A stretch of 7,065 nt of DNA, from NCBI GenBank assembly GCA_036011265.1, contig DASCNB010000042.1, positions 1-7,065 of the forward strand, in the 5' to 3' direction. Numbering within the stretch: position 1 is the stretch's first letter; every line of letters begins with the position of its first letter. The position numbers and the translations under genes were made by a program. Positions 1 through 4,910 of the stretch are shown in pieces. The notes below the pieces were generated by a model, which worked only from the letters and a program-made list of their open reading frames with translations, did no database searches and was not told the origin of the DNA. This stretch comes from CAJXCL01 sp036011265. Its GTDB lineage: Bacteria; Nitrospinota; Nitrospinia; CAJXCL01.

Positions 1-369
1 TATCTGTGCAAGCTTATTCCCGCAGTAAAAAAGGCATCAGAGCTTTTCAGGACGATGAGCCCGGAGGAGGCAAATAAACACTATCTTCAATGTGTTGAAG
101 GCTTGACTTGGTTTCAGGAAGTAGTAGATAATATTAGTAAATTATTAAATCAGGAGTTTGAGAAGTTGGATATTGGCTCAAAAAGTTTCGGAGAGCTTCA
201 GAACCAAATATTATCAATAACAAAAGAAATTAGCGATTCTCAAACTAAGAAAGACTGGGTTATGTTAGCAGACATTCTTGAGTATGAACTGAATCCTTAT
301 CTGGAAGAATGGCAGTCTATTTTGCCCCTATTTGTTCGGGCAGTTCAAAAAAAAGCAAATCAGGCATAA
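1..369 (+). CDS. Unrecognised helical protein, 5' end outside the window
   Basis: The frame is open from the first base to the TAA at 367-369, giving 122 visible residues. I do not recognise the family. The visible part looks all-helical and amphipathic, with regularly spaced Leu/Ile/Val and many Glu/Lys, two Cys, three Trp, and no signal peptide or membrane segment. An ATG at 55 has a poor GGA three bases upstream and could be a start. The residues before it continue the same helical pattern without a break, so a start outside the window is more likely. The gene ends 8 bases before the -35 element of a sigma-28 promoter and lies upstream of fliD-type genes, so a role linked to flagella is possible. 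That is inferred from position only; small uncharacterised helical proteins are common beside flagellar genes. Confidence 0.7.
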   Translation, partial: YLCKLIPAVKKASELFRTMSPEEANKHYLQCVEGLTWFQEVVDNISKLLNQEFEKLDIGSKSFGELQNQILSITKEISDSQTKKDWVMLADILEYELNPYLEEWQSILPLFVRAVQKKANQA

Positions 370-377
370 ATTAATGC

Positions 378-404
378 TAAAGTTATTTTGTTTTTGGCCG
401 ATAA
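378..404 (+). promoter_or_regulatory. Sigma-28 (FliA/SigD) promoter
   Basis: TAAA at 378-381 and GCCGATAA at 397-404 are separated by exactly 15 bases, a perfect match to the sigma-28 consensus TAAA-N15-GCCGATAA. Transcription should begin near 411. A good Shine-Dalgarno and ATG follow within 40 bases, so the promoter serves the small gene at 448 and possibly the fliD operon beyond it. Presence of flgM in the window supports a working sigma-28 circuit in this organism. Confidence 0.93.
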
Positions 405-433
405 GCACTCTGAGGGTCAAAATACCTAAAAAA

Positions 434-443
434 AAGGGGGTGA
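434..443 (+). promoter_or_regulatory. Ribosome binding site of the 448 gene
   Basis: AAGGGGGTGA lies four bases before the ATG at 448 and matches the anti-Shine-Dalgarno core with one G.U pair. It follows a run of eight A. It fixes 448 as the start, in preference to the overlapping second frame that begins with ATG at 467, which has no such site. Confidence 0.8.
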
Positions 444-447
444 AATT

Positions 448-765
448 ATGGTAGAAACTAGCGCTATTGGGGGAGTTACTGCTCAAACCAATGCTAATTT
501 TGGGCAGCAAAAGAAAATTGAGGGGGCTGAGAGGAGTATTACGAGGCAAGCGAACCAAAATACAACGAATGCCACTGTTGCAAGAAACAATAATACCGGA
601 AATAAACTCAAAGCGGCTCCGGAGCAAGCTACACCTACAACGGAGGTGGATGTTGCGGGTCCTGAAAATAATGTCCAACATCAGGCGAATAATTTGAACG
701 CTGCTAATGATGTATCGGGTACGTCATTAAATGAGCGAGGACAAACTCTTAATGAATTTGCTTAG
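448..765 (+). CDS. Small Asn/Ala/Thr-rich protein under sigma-28 control
   Basis: This 105-residue protein matches no family I recognise. Asn makes up about one residue in six, with much Ala, Thr, Gln and Glu. There is no Cys, Trp or Tyr and only two Phe, so a disordered or filament-like chain is likelier than a compact enzyme. It has no signal peptide or membrane segment. The protein ends in a short stretch with sequence GQTLNEFA. The start is well supported by the ribosome binding site at 434-443, and a perfect sigma-28 promoter lies 44 bases upstream. That places it in the latest flagellar class with flagellin, cap and motor genes. An export substrate of the flagellar type III apparatus, or a filament- or FlgM-associated accessory protein, would fit. 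This is inference from composition and promoter; function is unknown. Confidence 0.8.
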   Translation: MVETSAIGGVTAQTNANFGQQKKIEGAERSITRQANQNTTNATVARNNNTGNKLKAAPEQATPTTEVDVAGPENNVQHQANNLNAANDVSGTSLNERGQTLNEFA

Positions 766-789
766 TTTTTTAAAAATATGTTACTAAGC
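760..789 (+). terminator. Weak hairpin over the stop codon of the 448 gene
   Basis: GCTTAGT (760-766) and ACTAAGC (783-789) are perfect 7-bp complements. The 16-base AT-rich loop includes T6A5, which could pair with itself. The left arm contains the TAG stop at 763-765. A loose T-rich stretch follows (TTCATTTTGTT) rather than a clean U-run. It could be a weak terminator or attenuator limiting read-through from the sigma-28 promoter into fliD, or an mRNA 3'-end stabiliser. The AU-rich stem makes it uncertain. Confidence 0.35.
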
Positions 790-961
790 TTCATTTTGTT
801 CTACAAATAATATTGTGGAATTTTGGAATGTCTATTTCTCATTCTTTTTTCCCGCATGTAAGGCAGAAAACAAAGCCATAATAAACTTCTTTAGTTTCAA
901 TAAGTTATAGATTGTTCGAGACATTGACCCTCGACTAAATTCAGAGAGTAGATTTATTTGC

Positions 962-986
962 ATCAGGTGTAATCATATAACCTGAT
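962..986 (+). repeat. Perfect 7-bp inverted repeat before the fliD RBS
   Basis: ATCAGGT (962-968) and ACCTGAT (980-986) are perfect complements around an 11-base AT-rich loop. The 3' arm ends four bases before the run of G that acts as ribosome binding site, so the hairpin could stack beside or occlude it. It lies wholly inside the larger 923-1011 stem, making the leader a nested structure. No U-run follows, so it is not a terminator. Confidence 0.55.
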
Positions 987-990
987 TAGT

Positions 991-998
991 GGGGGGGG
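991..998 (+). promoter_or_regulatory. Run of eight G acting as fliD ribosome binding site
   Basis: Eight consecutive G end one base before the fliD ATG at 1000. The first five (991-995) can pair with the anti-Shine-Dalgarno using one G.U, at a spacing of four. The fliD frame upstream closes at TAA 970-972 and contains no ATG, GTG or TTG, so 1000 is the best start. The tract is a homopolymer prone to slippage. A GTG at 989-991 would enter the fliD frame if one G were added. Confidence 0.6.
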
Positions 999-999
999 C

Positions 1000-2877
1000 A
1001 TGAGGGTCAATCTGTTTACTGCGGCTTTTGCTGAAATTGGCCAGCATTTTAGAAGGTCAACTACAGATAAAAATCAAGCATTAAGCGATTTTTCAATTCC
1101 AGGAATCAGAGAGGACAGGGTTTCACTCTCCGATAAGGCCATTCAAAAATTATCGGATACTAAATCGGACAGGGTTGGAAAAGAAACAATCGCAAGCAGT
1201 TCGTATTACTTTGTTGAAAGAAGGGTTCCAAAAGTAGAACTGCTGAATAGTGCCGCTTCAGCATATCAGGTTCATAGAGATTTAGAATTCCTTAGGCAAA
1301 AGAAAACCCGCATTCCCATAGTTGATAATCTATCTCTCAGGTCTCCATTTATTAATAAACAAATCAAGTCATTCCTGAAAATCAGTGAAAAACTGTCAAG
1401 TTTTAAAAATTCCATAGAAAATGTAAGCCGGGCAGAAAATTTCAATATAAAATCAGCTAAATCATCAGATTCCGATGTATTAACGGCAACGACTACCGCA
1501 AAAAGTTCTGTTGATAATTTTAAAATTAATGTCTCCCAACTGGCAGGTGGTCAGCAGCTTGTTTCTGACGCTGTTTCCGACCCATTCGCAGGGCTGGGCG
1601 CGTCAGGTACTGTTCAAATCAATGGTTTTGAAATTAGTATTGAAGCTTCGGATTCTTTAGACGATATTAAAAATAAAATCAATTTTGGGGAAGATTTAAA
1701 CAAAAATGGAGTACTCGATTTGGGTGAGGATCTCAATAATAATGGTAATTTGGAAGTATTACAGGTAGCGAGTACCTCCTACGCCAAAGGTAAATACATT
1801 GTCGAAGATATCAATGGAGATAACGTCATACAGGACAGCGAAGACTTGGACGGGGATGAGCTGCTGGATGGAGGGATCGCAGATTTAAAAGTAATGGCTT
1901 CAATAATTGATAACAGGCTGTACCTCAATTCCATATCTAACGTGAATAAAAATATTGATATTCAAGACGATAACGATGTTTTGCTAGACCTTGGTTTTTT
2001 TGAATTGAATCGACTTGAAAATGCTGTTTTAAAGGAGCAGCAACTAGATTCTGGCAATTCTGAAAATTTAAACGTGCTTTCTACGACATCCTCTTTAACT
2101 GTTGATGGAGATAGTTTTGAAAAAGCGGTAAATGAAATATCAGACATTATTCCGGAAACCACATTGCGGCTTAAAGATACTTCATCAAAAGATATTTCGC
2201 TTACTATCTCAACAGACTTGACGGAAGCTGTAAAAAATATTAAAAATTTTGTTTCCACCTATAATGATACAATTAAATTTTTAAATAATGAACTTGCTTT
2301 TAGCAGGGTGCTGGAAGAAAATGTTTCCGCACAAAAAATACGAAATGGACTAAATGATAAAACAATGGATGACGTTTTAAATGCAGATCAAAAATTTAAT
2401 AACCTGGAAGATATAGGAATTACGAGTCGAAATCAGTCGAAGAATACATTTAACCAGATAGCGATTAAAAACCTGGTTACGAACTTTAAAAAGGAGATTT
2501 CAAATATGGCGTTACTCCCTTCAAAAGGGAGTAGTTCTATTTTTGCGGGATTAGGAAAAATCGGGATTAGGACTATGGAAGACGATACACTGACAGTTGA
2601 CGAGAGAGAATTGAAAAAAGTACTTAAAAAAAATGCGGAAAAGGTCATTACCCTTTTTACTGACGCATCAAGCGGAATAGCCGGGAAATTAGATGACCTG
2701 ATTAATATTCTGAACAGACCGATGTCAGGCACAATTACCCAGCAAATAGTCAATAAAAACAGCTTGTTGAGTGATACTTCTTTAGCCTCCGATTTTATCA
2801 AAAGTGCTGCAAAAGTTCAGGCAACTCAATTTGAGAAATCTGCTCAAGAGAATGTTATTGTTTCTGTGACGGCGTAA
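1000..2877 (+). CDS. fliD: Divergent FliD-type flagellar filament cap protein (hook-associated protein 2)
   Basis: FliD caps the growing filament outside the cell and guides flagellin folding. Residues about 120-228 match the FliD N-terminal domain: a helical lead-in, alternating Ser/Thr before VDNFKINVSQLAGGQQ, then a strand and DDIKNKIN. Residues 292-335 resume it (VMASIIDNRLYLNS, then a DLGF turn). Residues 366-430 match the C-terminal domain (VDG, IIPETTLRLK, FVSTYND), as do 515-575 (FAGLGKIGI, LTVDERELKKVL, then GIAGKL). The length of 625 is within the family range. Three things are odd. The usual N-terminal GLxSGLD segment is missing and residues 1-115 are atypical, with DRVSLSDKA at 39-47. 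About 60 residues of EF-hand-like repeats interrupt the domain at 230-292. The usual C-terminal coiled coil is missing, replaced by a short tail ending VIVSVTA. No fliS is visible in the window. The start is the only usable one; translation may be gated by the leader fold. Confidence 0.85.
   Translation: MRVNLFTAAFAEIGQHFRRSTTDKNQALSDFSIPGIREDRVSLSDKAIQKLSDTKSDRVGKETIASSSYYFVERRVPKVELLNSAASAYQVHRDLEFLRQKKTRIPIVDNLSLRSPFINKQIKSFLKISEKLSSFKNSIENVSRAENFNIKSAKSSDSDVLTATTTAKSSVDNFKINVSQLAGGQQLVSDAVSDPFAGLGASGTVQINGFEISIEASDSLDDIKNKINFGEDLNKNGVLDLGEDLNNNGNLEVLQVASTSYAKGKYIVEDINGDNVIQDSEDLDGDELLDGGIADLKVMASIIDNRLYLNSISNVNKNIDIQDDNDVLLDLGFFELNRLENAVLKEQQLDSGNSENLNVLSTTSSLTVDGDSFEKAVNEISDIIPETTLRLKDTSSKDISLTISTDLTEAVKNIKNFVSTYNDTIKFLNNELAFSRVLEENVSAQKIRNGLNDKTMDDVLNADQKFNNLEDIGITSRNQSKNTFNQIAIKNLVTNFKKEISNMALLPSKGSSSIFAGLGKIGIRTMEDDTLTVDERELKKVLKKNAEKVITLFTDASSGIAGKLDDLINILNRPMSGTITQQIVNKNSLLSDTSLASDFIKSAAKVQATQFEKSAQENVIVSVTA
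1687..1875 (+). repeat. Four EF-hand-like 12-residue repeats inside FliD
   Basis: Two tandem pairs of 12-codon units lie at 1687-1722/1723-1758 and 1804-1839/1840-1875. The first pair reads GEDLNKNGVLDL then GEDLNNNGNLEV, with eight of twelve positions identical. The second pair begins EDINGD and EDLDGD. The loop starting at D232 fits the calcium-binding pattern exactly: acidic or Asn ligands at positions 1, 3, 5 and 9, Gly at 6 and Glu at 12. The loop starting at D270 fits with Asn at 6 and Gln at 9. The other two lack the position-12 Glu. Dockerin and thrombospondin type-3 repeats look similar. The insertion splits a conserved FliD domain at a surface loop. Confidence 0.75.
2511..2535 (+). 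other. Strong 9-bp hairpin inside the fliD coding region
   Basis: TACTCCCTT (2513-2521) and AAGGGAGTA (2525-2533) are perfect complements around a three-base CAA loop, and two further G.U pairs extend the stem to 2511/2535. A T-run (TATTTTTG) starts only five to six bases after the stem, so it is not a standard intrinsic terminator but resembles one. It falls over codons for a Leu-Leu-Pro-Ser-Lys-Gly turn. It may pause ribosomes or polymerase, protect mRNA, or be chance. Confidence 0.4.
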
Positions 2878-2879
2878 TA

Positions 2880-3380
2880 ATGAAAAAAAACATGGAAGAG
2901 AGTAGAATAATAAGAGAAATGCAAACCCTGCTGAAAATGAAATTAAAATGTTTCAAAATATTCTATGATATTTCTATACAACAAAAAAAAGTGATTGCTC
3001 AAGATGATAATGAAAAATCTCAGATAAAAAATGCTCAGTCTATCAATAAAACAAAAATAGAGTCATTATTATTAAAAAAAGATAATGTTATATCTAAAAT
3101 TTTAGAGCTTGAAAGACAGACGGAATCTATGATTAAAGATAATCTGTCTTTAGAATCAGAAATAGCTGATGATAGTACGGTTAAATCCTTTAACCAGCAG
3201 ATTAAAGAGATTATTGACAAAATAGTTCCTATAGAAAAGGAAGTTGCCGCAACATTGGAGAAATATAAAAACCTCTTGAAAGAACGAGTTGGCACTCTAA
3301 GAAGAGGCAAATCTCTTATCACGGGTTATGGCGGTCAAAAATTTACCAGACCCAGATTTATTGACTATAAACTTCAATAA
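2880..3380 (+). CDS. FlgN/FliT-like flagellar export chaperone
   Basis: This 166-residue, Lys/Glu-rich, almost entirely helical protein has the build of cytoplasmic FlgN/FliT chaperones, which bind the C-termini of hook-associated proteins (FlgK, FlgL, FliD) and bring them to the export ATPase. Two long coiled-coil helices fill residues about 5-135. The end carries a family-like signature: Leu-Arg-Arg-Gly-Lys-Ser, a Gly-Tyr-Gly-Gly turn, then RPRFIDYKL, resembling the kkAixxY and FfDxK tails of FlgN proteins. It starts two bases after the fliD stop, the usual place for fliT-like genes. No Shine-Dalgarno precedes the ATG at 2880; a second in-frame ATG at 2892 is equally unsupported, so reinitiation after fliD is likely. 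The family call rests on shape, tail and position, and I cannot separate FlgN from FliT. Confidence 0.65.
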   Translation: MKKNMEESRIIREMQTLLKMKLKCFKIFYDISIQQKKVIAQDDNEKSQIKNAQSINKTKIESLLLKKDNVISKILELERQTESMIKDNLSLESEIADDSTVKSFNQQIKEIIDKIVPIEKEVAATLEKYKNLLKERVGTLRRGKSLITGYGGQKFTRPRFIDYKLQ

Positions 3381-3385
3381 AAAAT

Positions 3386-3667
3386 ATGGTTTTACCTATT
3401 TCAAATATACAAAATGTTTTAAGAACTTATGGGAGGCAGCTTAATATTGCCCGCCTGAATGTAGAAAAAAAGCAGCCAGTAGTTCAGGGTCAGGTGGATC
3501 GGGTGGAAATCTCCGAAGAGGCCAAACGGCTATTGGAACAGAAACTTCAAACAACTGCTCCTGATACTAAGACACCTGTGAGAGAAACTTTTGATGAATT
3601 TGAAACTGAAACTGTAGAGAAGGATGATGCTTTTGAACCGGTTGAAGATGACGATTTCAATTTTTAG
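3386..3667 (+). CDS. DVU0524-like FlgM-associated small protein
   Basis: The 93-residue product opens with MVLPISNIQNVLRTYGRQL, matching my recollection of the DVU0524 family of FlgM-associated proteins (Ser/Ile start, then QNVLRTYGRQL). A DRVEISEEAKRLL segment follows at residues 38-50, the same D-x-V-x-I-S-x-x-A motif seen in FlgM-type proteins. From about residue 69 to the end the chain is very acidic, with DDDFNF at the terminus, and probably disordered. It may bind FlgM, sigma-28 or the export machinery; the family's biochemical role is not known to me. It begins five bases after the chaperone stop with no Shine-Dalgarno, so coupled translation is likely. Its last 11 bases overlap the end of the convergent MBL hydrolase gene. 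Confidence 0.72.
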   Translation: MVLPISNIQNVLRTYGRQLNIARLNVEKKQPVVQGQVDRVEISEEAKRLLEQKLQTTAPDTKTPVRETFDEFETETVEKDDAFEPVEDDDFNF

Positions 3668-4418
3668 TTACCTGCACCTTCATCAAATCTTCCGCTAAAA
3701 CCACATCTCCGGAGTACGTCTTTCGACATTCCGCGATTAAATCGTGTTTTTCACAAGAGGGATAAAAGTGAGTGAGAATGAGTTTTTTGCACTTTGATTT
3801 CGTGGCGATTTCACCTGCAGTGGAAGGCGACAGATGCCCGTCTATTTTCAGTTCATCAGGAAAAGAACATTCTAAAACAAGGATATCCGCATTATGGCCA
3901 AGAGAAATTATGCTTTCACAATAATCCGTATCTCCTGATAAAACAATGATTTGGTTCTCAGACGATTCTATTCTGTAACTAACACTTTCCTTGCAGTGTG
4001 CAGGCTGCCGGGTTGAAACCTTTATATTTCCGATACTCATTGTTTCATTTACAACTTCTTTTAAGTCGAGTCTATAATTTTCAGCGTTAAGCCACTTGCC
4101 AAAAACCTGCCTTAATTGATTAAAGAACTCAATAAAGCCTTCTCCGCCAACTATAAGCAAGTCTTTTTGCCGGGGGAGGTCACCACATCTACAGGTAAAA
4201 AGAAATGGAACTAGATCTGAAATATGGTCGGGATGAACATGGGTATAACAAATGACATCCACATCACGGTAAGTTATCCCTGCCTTTAAAAGTCGTTCCA
4301 AGGTGCCCGAACCGCTGTCAATTAAAATTATTTTCCCATCGGTTTTTACAACCAGACCGGAAGACCCCCTTTTAAGAGAAGGGACACAAGTACCTGAACC
4401 TAAGATAATCAGCTCCAT
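3657..4418 (-). CDS. MBL-fold metallo-hydrolase, RNase Z-like
   Basis: The protein has 253 residues from the ATG at 4418, opening MELIILGSGTCVPS, the typical first strand of this family. Metal ligands are visible: H60, H62, D64 and H65 in THVHPDHISD, H141 in QPAH, D163 in SGDTDY, and H217 in LTHFYP; H195 in GHLSPS matches the RNase Z catalytic His region. RNase Z cuts 3' trailers from tRNA precursors, but this shorter group also contains hydrolases of unknown substrate, so tRNA processing is unproven. No signal peptide, hence cytoplasmic. A TTG at 4427 would add three residues; ATG gives the family-like start. Neither has a clear Shine-Dalgarno. It lies 152 bases downstream of flgM in the same direction and has no evident link to motility. 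Its end overlaps the + strand operon by 11 bases. Confidence 0.9.
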   Translation of the reverse strand: MELIILGSGTCVPSLKRGSSGLVVKTDGKIILIDSGSGTLERLLKAGITYRDVDVICYTHVHPDHISDLVPFLFTCRCGDLPRQKDLLIVGGEGFIEFFNQLRQVFGKWLNAENYRLDLKEVVNETMSIGNIKVSTRQPAHCKESVSYRIESSENQIIVLSGDTDYCESIISLGHNADILVLECSFPDELKIDGHLSPSTAGEIATKSKCKKLILTHFYPSCEKHDLIAECRKTYSGDVVLAEDLMKVQVTKN

Positions 4419-4447
4419 TATCAACAAATTTGGTAAAGGGTAGTTAT

Positions 4448-4498
4448 TTACTGTTAGCTATAGATCAATAATTTTTTCAAATGACTATTGACCAGTAA
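4448..4498 (-). repeat. Nested inverted repeats upstream of the MBL gene
   Basis: TTACTG (4448-4453) complements CAGTAA (4493-4498), and TCAATA (4465-4470) complements TATTGA (4486-4491). The arms nest, with 15 bases in the inner loop and an 11-base bulge on one side only. They lie 30 bases before the MBL start in the 152-base gap after flgM. A folded leader or an operator is possible. I see no convincing promoter here: TTGAAA (4480-4475, minus strand) has only a weak -10 partner. The rest of the gap shows nothing recognisable. Confidence 0.3.
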
Positions 4499-4570
4499 CA
4501 TATGACTTGTTTCTAATAGATTATTATGCAGCAAGCGGGTTTGAAAAGAAACGATGTTTTTTAGTGGGTA

Positions 4571-4879
4571 TTAAGGAAAAGGTTTGTGGTAGACCTGCTC
4601 TTTATATTTCTGGATAATCTTTTCTGCTATCTCGTTTGTTTTTACTTTATAATTTCCTTGATTTATGTCTTCCTTGAATTTTTTCACCAGATCTGATCTG
4701 ATGGCTTGGTTCTTTTTTGCTACTCCCGGATCAGTCTGAAGAGAAGTACTTTTAGAAGAGATGGAAACTAAGTCTTTTTTGTTTTTAGATTTATTTCCTG
4801 TGGTTTCGACACGATTGGCTTCTTTTTTTTTGCTGTGGTTCAGCTTATACAACTTGTCCGCAAGTTCAACTTTTTTCAT
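4571..4879 (-). CDS. flgM: Anti-sigma-28 factor FlgM
   Basis: FlgM binds sigma-28 in the cytoplasm and is exported through the finished hook, releasing the late flagellar genes. The 102-residue size suits the family. Residues about 36-41 (DLVSIS) carry the FlgM-type D-x-V-x-I-S motif after a basic, disordered N-terminus. Residues 60-90 match the sigma-binding C-terminal part: IRSDLVKKF, Gly in NQGNYKV, then NEIAEKIIQKY, a helix-turn-helix-like pair of helices. A ten-residue tail follows. A weak site (AGGTG near 4887-4891) precedes the ATG. A housekeeping-type promoter is predicted 30-70 bases upstream rather than a sigma-28 one. The gene lies downstream of recD2 and a coiled-coil gene, not beside flgK or flgN as often seen. 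It faces the fliD operon it would control, on the other strand. Confidence 0.85.
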   Translation of the reverse strand: MKKVELADKLYKLNHSKKKEANRVETTGNKSKNKKDLVSISSKSTSLQTDPGVAKKNQAIRSDLVKKFKEDINQGNYKVKTNEIAEKIIQKYKEQVYHKPFP

Positions 4880-4910
4880 TTTTTAACACCTTTTTTATTC
4901 AAAAGCTATT

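Larger units (their letters stand above)
923..1011 (+). promoter_or_regulatory. fliD leader: long stem taking in the start codon
   Basis: ATTGACCCTC at 923-932 is the exact complement of GAGGGTCAAT at 1002-1011, and G933 can wobble-pair with T1001, giving up to 11 consecutive pairs. The right arm contains the T and G of the fliD ATG (1000-1002). The stem encloses the ribosome binding site and a second hairpin at 962-986. A short local hairpin, TCGAG 916-920 with CTCGA 930-934, would compete for the left arm. A translational control structure is the simplest reading. TTGACC at 924-929 also resembles a -35 box, so a DNA-level operator or promoter role remains possible; the best -10 (TAGATT, 949-954) is 19 bases away and weak. 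Confidence 0.5.

Noticed and set aside
467..697. Second frame overlapping the small sigma-28 gene on the + strand
   Set aside because: It has no ribosome binding site, whereas the 448 frame has a strong one at correct spacing.
814..835. Sigma-54-like GG pair (TGGAATTTTGGAATG)
   Set aside because: The -12 GC dinucleotide is absent and spacing does not fit.
828..881. A 17-codon reading frame in the fliD leader that could be a leader peptide
   Set aside because: It has only a poor GGA upstream, no codon pattern typical of attenuators, and chance frames of this length are common.
924..954. Housekeeping promoter TTGACC...TAGATT before fliD
   Set aside because: Spacing of 19 and four of six -10 matches are weak; the TTGACC is better explained as part of the inverted repeat, though not excluded.
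1122..1137. TCCGATAA inside fliD as a sigma-28 site
   Set aside because: No TAAA at 15-16 bases upstream.
1962..2258. Minus-strand open frame opposite fliD (also 2433-2801)
   Set aside because: These are antisense shadows of a clear FliD sequence, Ser/Phe-rich, with no ribosome site.
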